NCBI GenBank assembly: GCA_022393335.1
Contig: JAJEKB010021090.1
Coordinates: forward strand, 808,767 to 872,766
DNA length: 64,000 nucleotides
Source of the DNA: Macrotrachela quadricornifera
Taxonomy: Eukaryota > Rotifera > Eurotatoria > Philodinida > Philodinidae
Direction: 5' to 3'
Part shown: piece after piece, positions 12,035 to 23,580 of the stretch
Position numbering within the stretch: position 1 is the first letter of the stretch
Layout: the number at the start of each line of letters is the position of its first letter
Made by a program: the position numbers and the translations under genes
Notes under the pieces: model-generated
What the model was told of the DNA's origin: nothing
What the model saw: only the letters and a program-made list of their open reading frames with translations
The model's database searches: none

Positions 12035-12946
12035 GTAGTACCCGGCGTTGCTCGGCAAATCTCCATACTGGAAACTTATAATGTCAGAAAACGACAGAAG
12101 ATGTATAGAAGGCTTGATTAAGACCTTTTCATCTGTTATTACTACATATCCCGCCGTGCATACACTTATATTCATTTTTAAATCGGATAATTCAGCAAAT
12201 AATGTGGGAGCACAACAGTCTTTCTCTTAACTCATGCGTATTTCCATCATTTATACCAATATCCAGTGCAAAAAAGTGACAGTAACAGGTGGATATTCTA
12301 ACAATGGCAGCAAATGTCCCGAAGTTTTTGAAAAACTGGCAAAAATTGTAATGTATTATAACCTGTTGTGAAATTTCAGCCCAATCTTCTCGCCAGTCAT
12401 CCTGATCCCTTTCGATCATCCTCGGGACCTAAGAGTATGCCATGATAAGTTTGACACCCTCAACTCGTGCGATGTCCAAATGCATAAAAAACAGATAGGC
12501 AAACAAACTTTCTCCTTTATATATTTTGATTAGAAACATCCGCTTTTCAAATTTAAACCAAAGAATCCACGATAAAAAACGATTAATCTTAGAATCATAA
12601 CAGATTCGCGAACTTTCTGGAAAATTAACACAAAGTTCATTGCGATAGAACTTCAGTGAACTTTCATCCATACGTCGCCTCCCTACTCATATTAATTGTT
12701 ACACAACTCTTTAAAGTTCCCTCTGAACTCAGAGTAGCACTATGGAAAGTTTGGTAATGTTAGCTAATACATCACTGTCTGGGTGAGACCTCACCTACAC
12801 ACCCACACGCTCGGTGGGTGACCATGCCATAACCTTCCTCTGGGCCTGGGGAGGCACCATGGAAAATTTGGTGACGCTAGCTTTTATCGGGATGGAGTTA
12901 TAAGCGAACAAACAAACAGACAAACTTTCTTCTTTATATATATAGA
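12035..12946. repeat. Dispersed repeat bounded by TAGTACCCGGCGTTGCTCGG and a TATATATAGATT tail
   Basis: The left edge, where the receptor homology stops, begins TAGTACCCGGCGTTGCTCGG. The right edge ends AAACAGACAAACTTTCTTC followed by a TATATATAGATT tail. Related tails (ACACAGA...ACTGAACATAATATATATATAGA) occur at 13795-13855, 22265-22330, 46890-46935 and 47040-47070. Several short frames inside have no recognisable product. The class of element is not established. Confidence 0.55.
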
Positions 12947-13293
12947 TTGGAATAACTCACTATCGTGGTCCTCCTCAGAAACATCAAAAAAACTCATTTT
13001 CGAATTTCAACTTGAAACTTTGTTTAGAGAGAGGTCTCAATGAGAGTCGTTTATTGTCAAAGTTTCAGACCTATTCCTTGTTCCTATCTTAAGACACGGG
13101 TTCAGTAACCTATTGTCAATGGTAGGGGCAATTTTTGATGTTCTTATTTGCCATTAAAAGTATTCAGGAAAATTGAAACTTTCACAATAAACGACTCTCA
13201 TTGAGACCTCTCTCTATACAAAGTTTCAAGTTGAAATTCGAAAATGAGTTTTTTCAATGTCCCTGTGGGGACCACGGTAGTGAGTTATTCCAA
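12947..13293. repeat. Palindromic MITE, 347 bp
   Basis: The left arm starts TTGGAATAACTCACTATCGT and the right arm ends with its complement, ACGGTAGTGAGTTATTCCAA. The arms (about 12947-13072 and 13163-13293) are near-complementary throughout, including ACTCATTTTCGAATTTCAAC. The spacer is about 90 bases. It encodes nothing. Confidence 0.75.
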
Positions 13294-14217
13294 TACCTTA
13301 AAATCGCAATATCTCAACAAGAACAGGCTATAGGGACAAACCCTATTAGGGTTCTTATCTATACTATGAGTCCAAACGGAGGGTGTCACTTGGGAAGGTT
13401 TCCTCGTAAGTGTTTCTAAGTATTTCCATAGCATAGGTTTTGAAAGTCTACAAGTGATTCTCCCCAGAGCTCGTGCGAAGGAACTAATTTTGTGAGGCTT
13501 TAGGAAGATTTGAAGGTGGAGGGTGTAAAGCGTTATATTCAAAAAAATCTCCAAGAAAAAGCATAAAAAGTAGCTAAAATTTCCTTTCTTCTCTGAGAAA
13601 AAAAGGAATTTTTTGATTTTGGGAGAGGTTGTATACCCCCATACTCTCCCTTCGTACGGGTACTGGTTCCGTCTTATAATAGATCTTAAGGACCTGTAAT
13701 TATCTCATATATAACTCAGGCAGATTTATGGATATCCTCAGATGATAGTTCTTGGGAACTTCTAGTAGCCTTATTTAATCTTTAACCTTTCATTGAACAC
13801 AGATAAACACAGAGATACACATACTGAACATAATATATATATAGAGATGGATTCTAGGATTCACCAGACAACGCTTTTTTCTTCTTTGAGAGCGGAAGAT
13901 TTAATTTAATTTTTGAATAAAAAAAGAAAATTTAGTTAAAATTCGAAAGATATGTGAAATTTTTCCAAAATTTTGTCAATACATTTTTAATATTTTCAAG
14001 AATAAAAAATGAAATGAGAATGGATTGAATGCATTGAGTTATTTTTTTTCAAAAAAATCAAGTTCTTGAAAAAATATTTAAATTACACATTACTTTTCGT
14101 TTTTTTTTAAATAAACAAAATAAAATCGAAATGTTATGAAAATTAAACAAATCCAAACATGAATGAGAATCGTATTTTTCGTTTTCTCTTCGAAACACTG
14201 AATTAGATCAATCATTT
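13294..14217. other. Repeat debris and AT-rich spacer
   Basis: The part to 13800 has scattered units like the 34-bp family (GGACCTGTAATT..., GATATCCTCAGATG) and the palindrome GTACGGGTAC near 13655. A copy of the ACACAGA/TATATATAGAG tail follows at 13795-13855. From 13870 to 14210 it is AT-rich and would contain the 5' region of the ART-TPR gene. No promoter is identifiable by eye. Confidence 0.4.
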
Positions 14218-16822
14218 ATGTATACACAAATATTAAAAGAAATCCTACTTACAATCAAATTCGAACCAAAACATAAATCTGAATTTATTAAATATTGTCG
14301 TCAAGATTACTCCAATAATAAATCTCAATTGGATCATATTCAAACATTCGAAGATAAATATCGTCATGATAATTCAATCTGGTGGTATACATATCAAGAT
14401 TTTCTCTATACAACGCTGAATAAAGGATTACGTTTAATGAAAGTTGACATAATTATTAAAATGGTTTTTTTCCTTCAAGATCTTCATACACAAATCGCTC
14501 TTCTTCATTCGAAACAATATGTTGGCTATGAAAAATCTCAATCATTTAGCGTTTTTCGAGGACAAATCTTATCTCACGAAGACTTTGATAAACTACAGAA
14601 AATCCAAGGTGGATTATTGTCGTTTAATAATTTTCTATCGACTAGTTTCAATTGAGACGCATCATTTCTTTTTGCTGAGAGTATTTTAGAGAATGATGGT
14701 ATTATTTCTATTTTCTTTCAAATAACTATCAATCCATCAATGACATCAATATCATTCGCTAATGTAACAGGAATTAGTGCTTATCAAATGGAAGAGGAAA
14801 TTCTATTCTCTATGCATTCCATCTTTCGAATTGGAGAAATCCAACAAATTAATGAGAATAATTGTTTTTGGCAAGTCAATTTAACATTGACCAATGATGA
14901 TGATTTACAATTACGAATTTTGACTGAAAACATTCAAAAACGAATAACAGGATCAACTTGATCAATTAATGATTAGATTAGGTCAATTCAACAAAGCGAA
15001 AGAACTCTATAATATATTAATGAAAGAATCAACGAATGATCGTGAAGAAGCGTATTTATCTCATATGATTGGATTATCTATGTATGGCAATGGAGAATAT
15101 GATGATACATTTCAATATTACAATAAATCGATTAAAATAATGCAAACGATTTCTCTAAAAAATAGCGTCAATTTAGCAAATTCTTACAGTAGTCTCAGTT
15201 TGGTTTATGATGATACGGGTGAACATTCAAAAGCAATCTCATATTATGAAAAAGCGCTTGAAGTTCTTCAAGAAAATCTTCCTGAAAATCATCCAGATTT
15301 AGCTGCTTCTTACAATAATATTGCAGGAATTTATAGAAATTTGGGAGAATACTCAATCGCCCTTTCGTATTTTGAACAAGCACTTGAAATTCAACATGGA
15401 CTACTCATTACAAATCATCCCGATCTCGCTATCACTTACAACAATATTGGAGAGATATATCATGAAATGGGTCAATATTTAAAAGCACTTTCTTATTGTA
15501 AAAAATCAATTAAAATCTACGAAAAAAGTCTTCCACCAAATCATCCTGATTTCGCTACTGTTTACAATAACATTGCAGGTATATATAATCACATACAAGA
15601 TTATTCTCAATCACTTATGTTTCATAAAAAAAGCACTTGAGATCTTACCGGATAATCATCCTTTGCTGGCTACCAATAATAACAACATTGGAAGTGTTTA
15701 TATCAATCTGGGTCAGTATTCAAAAGCACTCGAGTATTTTGAAAAGGCATTGGAAATTCTTCAAAAAACCAATTTACCCAATTGTTCTCATATTGCGAGT
15801 ACTTACGATAATATAGGTTTGGTGTTTTGCTACATGAGCAAGTATTCAGAATCACTTTCCTATTATCAACAAGCACTTGAAATCAAACAAAAAGTTTTTT
15901 CTGAAAATCATCCATCATTCGCAACTTCTTATAACCACATTGCTTGTCTGTACAATAAAATGGGTGATTACTCAGTAGCACTTTCCTACTATGAAAAAGC
16001 ACTTGAAATTCGACATAAAATTTTATCTCATAATCATCCTGATACGGCTCTTACTTATAACAACCTCGCAGAATTATTTTGTGAAATGGGTGAATATGCA
16101 AAAGCAATTATGTATTACGAAAAATCACTTCAAGTTTTCCAAAGAACTTTACCTCCTAATCATCCGAATTTGGCTTTAGTATACAATAACATTGGAGGCG
16201 TATATAACAAAAAAGGTGAATATTCAAAAGCAATTTCTTTTTATAAACAAGCTTTAGAAATTTATCAAAATGTTCTTCCTGAAAATCATTCGAATTTAGC
16301 TGTTTCTTACAACAATATTGGTTTGGTATATGCCAATATTGGAAAATATTCAGAAGCACTTTGCTTTTATGATAAAGCTCTTCAAATCATCCTTCATTAG
16401 CGACTTCTTACAACAACAATGGTTTCGTTTATCATAGAACGCATGAGTATCAAAAAGCAATTGAATATTATAAAAAGGCACTTGAAATCCTTGAAGACAC
16501 TCTTCCCACAAATCATCCAAATTTAGCAACTTCTCTCAACAATATTGGTATGGTGTATAATGATATGGGCAAATATTCAGAAGCACTCACATTTCACGAA
16601 AAAGCACTTGAAATTCGAGAAAGAAGTCTTGCAAAAAATAATCCATCATTGGCTGGAACTTACAATTGTATTGCTACTTGTTATGAAGCTCTGAATGAGT
16701 ATTCAAAGGCATTAATATTTTATGAACAAGCTCGAAACGTCGCACAATGTTCGCTACCGGCTAATCATTCTTTTTTACAAAATATTCGAAAAAAAATTGA
16801 ATTCTTAAAAATAAAATTATAA
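14218..16822 (+). pseudogene. ADP-ribosyltransferase-TPR fusion gene, broken
   Basis: The first 145 codons end in an ART-like core with VFRGQ (arginine at residue 114) and FLSTS (141-143). After an in-frame TGA at 14653 the same frame continues with an EEEIL block (about 14793-14807). Together these are the R-S-E signature of mono-ADP-ribosyltransferases, which move ADP-ribose from NAD to protein. The frame is lost again near 14960. Then about 13 kinesin-light-chain-type TPR units of 42 residues follow, with NNIGxVY, GxYSKAL, YYEKALEI and NHPxLATSY motifs, interrupted by a frameshift in an A-run at about 15630 and a deletion near 16390. The last frame ends at 16822. Such fusions are familiar in bdelloid genomes. 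Four lesions argue for a pseudogene, though the homopolymer one could be an assembly error. An upstream exon may be missing. Confidence 0.8.
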
Positions 16823-17240
16823 AAGACTTTTTTCTCATAGTAAAATAATGATTCACAATAAAAGTTTAATTGATCTAAGAGAATAGTTAAACACCTATAA
16901 ATTCTTTATTTCGAGGAGTAAACATCGAAAGAAATAGGATTTTTAAACTTATTGAAAGTCAATTAAGTATTTTAATTCTAAGTTAAGAGAGGGTCCACGA
17001 AAATACCACCAAATTTATATATCATCGGCATTCGACAAATTTTAAAAGTACGATAAATTAGCACCAAATAAAAGAGAATGTTGGAAAACCTATAAATCCA
17101 AAATTTCAGCCTAATTCGAAAGAATTTTAAAAGGATAATGTGATAGAACTTTACTCTTCACCATTTTCTTCACTATTTCGAAGACTACTGTATCCCTGAT
17201 CATCAATCCACACAATTGTTTTCTCTTCATTTTTACTTAG
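16823..17240. other. No gene recognised
   Basis: AT-rich spacer downstream of the TPR pseudogene. Nothing recognised except possible 3' untranslated sequence with AATAAAAG near 16856. Confidence 0.4.
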
Positions 17241-17565
17241 CTACGTTTTATCATGAGAGTATAATATAGGATTACTACGAATGATTGAAAAGTAACACCC
17301 TATTTTTAATTCTTTATTAGTCTCATACAACAAAAGATATCGTCTTGATTTTTTCACCATCTTGAAGCATGGACTATGCCACTTTGTTCTAGATGAAATA
17401 AGTCGATTGATTATTTGACTGTCTAAGATGAAGCACGAAGTTGGTTTAGAGAATACAAGAAAATGATTCATCTTTTAAACAGTTTATTATTCTTATAGGA
17501 AAACAGATACAATAACAATTTTTTTATTGTTTTGAAGTGTATCTAATTTTGTAATATGCAATGCC

Positions 17566-17757
17566 TCAAAATTCCATATAACCTCCTTTGTTGTCGATAC
17601 ATTTTTGTAATCGAACTTGAACGTTGTTCGTTGAATTTTTCAGAAATTCTTGAGGAACATTGTTGAAGACAGTATGAATTCGTTCTTCCAATGTTGTCAA
17701 AGTTTTTGGATTGGTTTTATACACTTCATCCTTTGGCGCAACCCCAAAAGAAGAAGT
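17566..17757 (-). pseudogene. C-terminal fragment of a mariner-like transposase
   Basis: The frame contains DEVYKTNPKTLTTLEERI and VRLQKCIDNKGGYMEF, the usual C-terminal end of one group of Tc1/mariner transposases found in many invertebrates. There the conserved text is close to FFLWG..K..VY...P.TL.EL..RI and R..QCI...GGH. Around 17745 the upstream FFFWG-like part is in another frame, so there is a frameshift. All sequence upstream of that is missing: at 17763 the gene stops at a run of GGAGGGTGAGGGTGAGG. The catalytic DD(E/D) residues are not present, so it cannot act. Confidence 0.6.
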
Positions 17758-17762
17758 CACTT

Positions 17763-17789
17763 GGAGGGTGAGGGTGAGGTGAGGGTGTG
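17763..17789 (+). repeat. GAGGGT-rich tract at a truncated transposase
   Basis: Reads GGAGGGTGAGGGTGAGGTGA and then GGGTGTG. The G-rich strand runs 5' to 3' away from the truncated mariner fragment. A second G-rich tract lies at 18388-18414. Confidence 0.7.
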
Positions 17790-18300
17790 CAATAAATGGT
17801 TTGTGTTAGGGTTTGTTTTTTTCTCTGTGTATATGTACATGTGGAGTCATTTTCTTTTTCTTCTCTTCTTTTCTTTTCTCTTTCTCCATCCATTAAGCGA
17901 CAGTTATTGATATTCTAAAATTATTTTTTTCTTTTTCTCCTACTCTATATTTTACTCTTAACTTTCACGTATTGCGTATTTATAAAAGAGACACATAATA
18001 CCATTTTCTTTGCATTACAATCCTGCCAGATAGCGAAAAAAATACCGCTGTCCTAGTTATTCTAACTATTACTACAGAAAAACTTCGGTAACAGATTTAA
18101 AATGAGAGTCATTTTCATGTATTCTCTAATCCAACTTTGTGCTCCATCTTAGATAGTCAGATAATCGATCGACTTATTTCATCTAGAACAAAATGGCATA
18201 GTCCATGCTTCAAGATGGTGAAAAAATCAGGACGATATCTTTTGTTGTATGAGACTAATAAAGAATTTAAAATAGGGAATTACTTTTCAATCACCCTGTA

Positions 18301-19040
18301 GTAATGGAGTATTAGTCGAATTTGATTCACCTCAAATGCTATTTTCATACAATGGTCTATTTTATTTCAATCTGAAATCTGGGCCTAGGAGGGTTGAGTG
18401 AGGGTAAGGGTGAGTCTCAGATTTTGGGGACTATATGGCTTAGTCCCGTGTTACATGGGACTAAGGGTTTTGAAGTGAGATTACGTAGTACCAAACGAGA
18501 AACGCTTCGTTTGGAAGAGTTTGCTGTGGTTTTCTAATTTTAGAATTCAATTTGAATTAAAAAAAGACCATAGACTCGCTATTTTCGAATGTCAATTCTC
18601 ATTTTACTCTACTAGTAAAACAAACAGGAGCAGCTGAAACCGAATATCTTCGAACATTAGCAAACTCTTCTAAATCATATATAAAACAGTAACAAGAAAT
18701 AACTAATTCAGATGAAATTAATGAAGCAGATCCTCTTGTTCTCTTTCAGTGTCATGAAAAATAAATTTTCGATTGTATTTCGGTTACTTAAGATATCATA
18801 TTCAAGTTTCATTATCATAGAAGATGTTTAAGTTCAATGTTAATTTGAATATATAACAAGTAGAGCCCGACATGGCTGTCATACACTTATGCGAATGCCT
18901 ATGCCATAATTATCAATCATAGAAGTTGATTCACGTTTTCAATTGCCATTTTATGATGATAAAACCGGATGAGATCCTTAAACAACGTCAAAATCATGAT
19001 TATTTACATGTCTTTTCGTATCAAGTTGTTTCACACTAAA
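18301..19040. other. No gene recognised; G-rich tract 18388-18414
   Basis: The region has AGGAGGGTTGAGTGAGGGTA at 18388 and otherwise AT-rich sequence. No domain, RNA gene or clean repeat recognised. Confidence 0.4.
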
Positions 19041-19756
19041 CTATTGTGAAACATTGGGATTTTCATTGTTGCCAGAATTTCCACACCACATTCGTCTCTT
19101 CCAAGAATATTGTATCACAAATATGGCATAAGCGACAGTAAAAATACTCATGATAACATACAGTATAAATGCGTAAATATAGATAAAACCAAGACAAGTA
19201 TATGCTTCACCAGATTCCTCGAACATTGTGTATGTTCCCTATCAAATACATGAACACACGTGATCTTCAATCATTTATAGTCTGTGACGGTTTTTTTTTG
19301 CTTACCGGTCCATACGTCCATGCTATAAGAAATGCTGCAACAGTAAGGTAAGTTTTGAATGTCGAACGAAATTTTTTATCACTTGATTTGTATTTACATG
19401 TTATGGACATTAAGATCTGCAAGGAAAAATTCGAATTAGTACAACACAAGAAGTAAGACCAACTTGTAACTTACTAAAATAGAATATAGAATACATAGGA
19501 AGAAACTTAGAAAACCGAAAACAAATAGCCAACTAGGTATTGACACTGCACGAGTTGTAGGACAGTGTCGACTAATTCCAATAAAACCAATAACTGTTGA
19601 ACTTGATGCGACCATAGAGAGAAGAATAAGAATGAACACAATGAGTAATTTTCGGAAGAAGAGTGATACATGAGATTGGACTCCTAATACATCGGCTCTC
19701 GGTCTCGTTGGATCATCCAATGGTGCAGTTTCTCTTTCTGCCATAAGATTGATCAT
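19041..19756 (-). CDS. Four-helix membrane protein, three exons, function unknown
   Basis: I join exons 19756-19475, 19416-19306 and 19238-19041. Both introns (58 and 67 bp) have GT-AG borders (GTAAGT, GTAAGC) and lie in phase 0, and the frame stays open to a TAG at 19041. The product is about 196 residues from the ATG at 19756. The same frame extends upstream to 19774 without an ATG, so an earlier exon is possible. Four hydrophobic segments are visible: around residues 35-60, 73-100, 117-135 and 147-180. A short basic and acidic N-terminus contains ETAPLDDPTRPRAD, and the C-terminal tail is Asn-rich. There is no known domain that I recognise. Clean splicing and lack of stops suggest a live host gene; it sits beside the piggyBac insertion but outside it. 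Confidence 0.65.
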
Positions 19757-20040
19757 ATGCTCGTTATTCAGCACTCCAGCCTTAATAAAAATATCAAATA
19801 CAAAATTGAAATAACTAAATTATAACTATCTAAGCCTGTATAGTAGAATAAATTATCTTACAAGTCATATATCTGAGTATGTGATCATCTAAGGTAGAGT
19901 GGAAGTACAAACACCTGTCATGATAAGCTTGAATAACTCTTGTGAATATGTACGTATTCGCAAAGTTTGTTTTTTACGATGAAACACAAAGATTAAGCCT
20001 GAACCTCTCATACTTTAATAGAATTTGAGAATTTGCTCTT

Positions 20041-22086
20041 TTAACCCATTCAACCCGATGTGAGCCACCGGTGGCTCACGGTATGTTCTAATGAGAGAAA
20101 TGATACAAAAACCGTTTTTCTCCCTTTTCTTCTCTCAGGACTGAGTAAGGGTAAGTCCTTCGTTTATTCAGTTCTGGACAATGCTTCAATCGTTTGATTA
20201 TACAGAGAAATGATTTTCGTTAAAACAATCAAGACAAAAGAATTTGTCGCAATCAGCACAAAAAGTTTTTATTCTTTTTGCAGCCATCACACTTGCTTCT
20301 CTTGATTCTTGTTTTCTGATTTTCTCGTAGCAACCAGCACAACGTCTTCGGACATTACGTGTAGGTCCTTCTATTTCTTCTAGCTTGTGGTCAGCGAGTT
20401 TATGCTTCGAATTTTGTAATGATTGCTTTCTGGGACCAGGTTCGAGGTTTTCAAATGGTGTGCTAAGAAGTAAAGACCGCACAAGACTTTCACGAAACTG
20501 CAGAATGCTCACTTTGCTTGCTGCGTAGTTTTCCTTGTATATCAAATAACTATTTACTAGTGCCGTCCCAAAAAAGCAATTCAAATGCCATCTTTCTATA
20601 CCACTTTATTGACCATCTGAGGCACGTGTAATATGATGATAGCTGATCAGATAAATCACTACCTAATCTTTCTTCATTGTAATCGAGTACAACTTGTGGC
20701 TTCATGATGCGTTCATTTTTACTATTGGTATATCCAGTATCCACCACAGTTGCTGAATGTGAGGGTCTTGTAGATACCATCAAGATATCTTTTTTGTCTT
20801 TCCACCTGATCAGTTTTACACCGTCTTTATTCTGCAGTTCGTAAACTTCGCCACATCTAAGACTTTGTTGAACAACTTCGCTGCCTGATCCCGCACGATT
20901 ACTTCTCAGTGTTCCAATAAGATATGTATCATTTTCTAACAAACATTTTGCAAAAGAAATACTAATAAAGAAGTTATCAGCTACCACGGTTCGATAACAT
21001 CCTTCAAGACCATTCAATAGATTCATCACGACTGTTTGGGCATGTCCAAGACCTGCCATAGGATCTTGTTGACCAGTATAAATTAAAAAATTCCATGTGT
21101 ATCCATTTTTCGTCGATAGTCACAATAGAACCAGGTACATATGCTGACGAGAATCTTGCTCTCAATAAACTCAAGAGTGGTATCAATTTGGAAAGCCTAT
21201 CTTGATTCGCATTTTCATTATCATTGTTCGAAAAATGCCAAAATTTGAGTAGTAATTCGAATCTCTCCCTCGGCATAGCATTTCGAATGATGTCTGAACC
21301 GTATAATTGACTACTGCTCCAATAGTACTTCAGTTTTGGCATTTGTACCAACCCCATTTCGATAATGATTTCAAAGAACTTCAGCATTTCTTCATTAGTA
21401 GTTTGTTTCCATCGATGAAGTATTGACCGTTTACTAATCTCATGGTTTTGCAAGTATTGCTGCGCGTATCAATTTGAGATTAATAATTGCAACCGTTATG
21501 AAATGCCGATAGCAATCAATATGATTGATTGTATTATCGCCTGAAACAGAAGTTACTTCGTCGATAAGTTCATAATCCTCCATGAATTCTGCGTCGGATT
21601 CGGATTCGATTTCATTCCAAGTATGTGAATCCATGTCATCATCAGTACCTTCTTCATTAGAATCGTCAGATTCAAGGTACATTACATCAAAATCGTCATC
21701 TAGAGAATCCACTTCATCGAGTGAGCTAGCGCTATCTTCTGTGTCCATTTCTTCCAACGGCATGTGAATTATTCCAAAACTCCGGTCGTATTTATATACA
21801 AAACCATACACAGGCAAGAATAAGAGAGAAAAAGCTGGAAACTTCCTCCTTTCTCTAGTACATACTTTGGGTAATATGGGAAAGAACGAAAAAGTAATCG
21901 GAGCGATTGTTCAGCTCGGCAGAAGAAGATGACTCATTGTGTATTGATATAAAGAAGAGAACGGTAAATAACTGATAGATGATAACCAAAAGGTCATTAA
22001 GTGTATTTATTAAAAGGTAAATGTCCATGAAACTGAACATTTTGAAAAAATTTTTTGAGAAAACTGAATCGGTTTGAATGGGTTAA
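20041..22086 (-). mobile_element. piggyBac element with both TTAA target sites
   Basis: The left end TTAACCCATTCAACCCGAT (20041) and the right end ATCGGTTTGAATGGGTTAA (to 22086) are inverted with one mismatch over 19 bases, each starting at TTAA. TTAA duplication and CCC-starting termini define piggyBac elements. A perfect 20-base palindrome, GTGAGCCACCGGTGGCTCAC, lies at 20060-20079 just inside the left end only. The transposase on the minus strand is broken, so the element is not autonomous as assembled. Length 2046 bp including both TTAA. Confidence 0.9.
20198..21763 (-). pseudogene. piggyBac transposase, broken
   Basis: The first ATG in frame is at 21763. An acidic N-terminus (to about 21570) precedes the DDE_Tnp_1_7-type core. 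Recognisable parts are ILHRWKQTTNEEMLKFFE near 21410, VTIDEK (first catalytic Asp, near 21110), TVVADNFFISISFAKCLL (second Asp, about 20985) and LGSDLSDQLSSYYTCLRW (about 20640). The tail is Cys-rich (about 20320-20205, with CAGC, CADC and CLDC pairs), as usual for the C-terminal zinc finger. Frames change near 21465, near 21090 and at a T/G run near 20575. At 21090 about 40 residues that normally follow the first Asp (the RQYMP.KP.KWG region) are also absent, so this is a true deletion. The protein would excise and insert DNA at TTAA, but this copy cannot do so. Confidence 0.85.
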
Positions 22087-22089
22087 AAT

Positions 22090-22335
22090 ACGATGACTTT
22101 AGTTTTAACTTTTAAAGTTTCAAGTTGCACTTTAAACTCTACAAGTTAAAGTTAAAGTTAAAGTTAGAGTAGTGCAGCTTAACTTTAAACTTTAATTTTA
22201 AAGTAATATTAAAGCGCCACGCCTAGAATAGCGCTTGAAGACCTACAGTCGCTTTACTTGATCCTTGACCCGAGACACAGAAACACAAAGATATACAGAC
22301 ACTGAACATTATATATATATATATATAGATGGATT
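22090..22335. repeat. AAGTTA-rich low complexity and TATATATAGAT-tailed repeat
   Basis: 22130-22170 has about four AAGTTA units followed by a partial inverse, AACTTTAA. 22262-22330 is another copy of the ACACAGA...ACTGAACATTATATATAT repeat seen at 13.8 and 47.0 kb. No gene. Confidence 0.55.
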
Positions 22336-22374
22336 CTATTGAATTGTAGGATCCACCAGAATCAGCTTTTTCCC

Positions 22375-22610
22375 CTTATCCCCAAGTCTTTTACTCTGGG
22401 GATATCCTTGGACTCTCAAGTCCTATATTGTGCGAGTACGCTTGGATCCTAAAGGCCTATATTATAAAGGCATTCTTGGATTCTGGAGTCATACATTATG
22501 AGTGAACCGATAGACCCAAAAGTTCTATACTGTAGACGACTCATAGATTCTCAATGACTATCGGATAAGGTTACCAATAGCTTCTGTAGCGATGCCCTAT
22601 TGGAGTACGG
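22375..22610. repeat. Diverged minisatellite-like array
   Basis: About six units of 35-42 bases repeat the pattern (C)TTGGA(C/T)(C/T)C...AAG(T/G)CCTATATT(G/A)T, for example at 22410, 22445, 22480 and 22520. The content resembles the reverse complement of the 34-bp family, but units are strongly diverged. Confidence 0.5.
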
Positions 22611-23309
22611 ATAATCCCTGAAAGTCTACCAAAGAGGAACTTATAAGGCATCACGATCTATTATATTGAGTTGCGCATATCGAGATGCTTGAAAGCTGCA
22701 ATGGAACATGTGGTACTGAAGAAAAACGTCCTTGAGGGGGTTTAAAATAAATTTTCGAATGTTCAGCAACTGAAATATGTTTCCCAATTCTTCTCGAAAA
22801 AATTTTGAAAGTTTTCAGGATTCCGGACACTTATTTAATACCCTGTGAAATTGGCTCAAGGATTACGGATAGTAGAAGTCGCTAGAACCACAGAGTTTTG
22901 CGACTTTAAGAAAACATTTTTGGCCCTTTTTGACGTCCGGACCTCTTTTTGCGATTTCCGAATTGCTTAGTCTCAAAAACCCCTTAAAGATAGGCAGAAA
23001 GGAACCGAAAAGTCTTCCCAAATTCTGAATCCTTTTCAGATGTTTTGTGGCATTCATGCAAAAATGTAAATTCATCCTCGCATTGTCCGAAATTTATATT
23101 CATCCATTTCTAATAATAGCTGCTTTTAGAGTAAAAGTAACACAACTGCAGCTATTACACTGTAAATTATCCTATGGCATATGATAATGCTTGGTCACAC
23201 CACGGTACGCTCATGACTGTACCGTAGAGAACCTGTGGTTTCTTAATTAGGATAATCCTCGACGAGCGATAGGTGCCGCATGAATTACGAGATGAGGGCC
23301 CCTGTGTCC
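22611..23309. other. No gene recognised
   Basis: Short frames at 22863-23075 and nearby have no recognisable domain. There is a short imperfect inverted pair near 23110-23160 (AGCTGC/GCAGCT). Confidence 0.4.
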
Positions 23310-23580
23310 TTGTGCATGTAGGACTTCAGGATCCAGAGGTACCTCCACAGTATAGGACACGAGGATCCAAGGGTATTCCCGTATTATAGAGCTTGATGAC
23401 CCAAGGGTATCCCCGTATTATAGAGCTTGATGACCCAAGGGGGTATCCCCGTATTATAGAGCTTGATGACCCAAGGATACCTTCATAACATAACACTTGA
23501 GGACCCAAGAGTATCTCCATAGATTGGCACTTAAGGACCAAAAGATATCCACATTGTATAGAAGATAAGAGCCTATAGTT
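23310..23580 (-). repeat. 34-bp minisatellite array
   Basis: About seven units. The central three (about 23388-23490) are nearly exact copies of CTTGATGACCCAAGGGTATC plus CCCGTATTATAGAG; one has two extra G bases. Outer units are diverged. It is the family seen at 320-820, 39461-39610 and 50750-50910. Confidence 0.8.

Larger units (their letters stand above)
17245..18300. mobile_element. Mariner-type debris with ~190-bp inverted repeats
   Basis: Sequence at 17245-17475 and 18110-18300 forms a long inverted repeat; shared blocks include GCATAGTCCATGCTTCAAG and AGACGATATCTTTTGTTGT. The outer ends read AGGGTGTTACTTTTCAATCA-like. Between them lies a minus-strand transposase tail (17566-17757) and a G-rich tract at 17763. 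The inverted repeats could be the termini of a mariner element that has lost most of its interior. Confidence 0.55.

Noticed and set aside
15195..15383. Minus-strand frames across the TPR region (also 16156-16359)
   Set aside because: Antisense shadows of the TPR repeats.
22863..23075. 70-residue minus-strand open frame
   Set aside because: No domain, no supporting splice structure, lies between repeat arrays.
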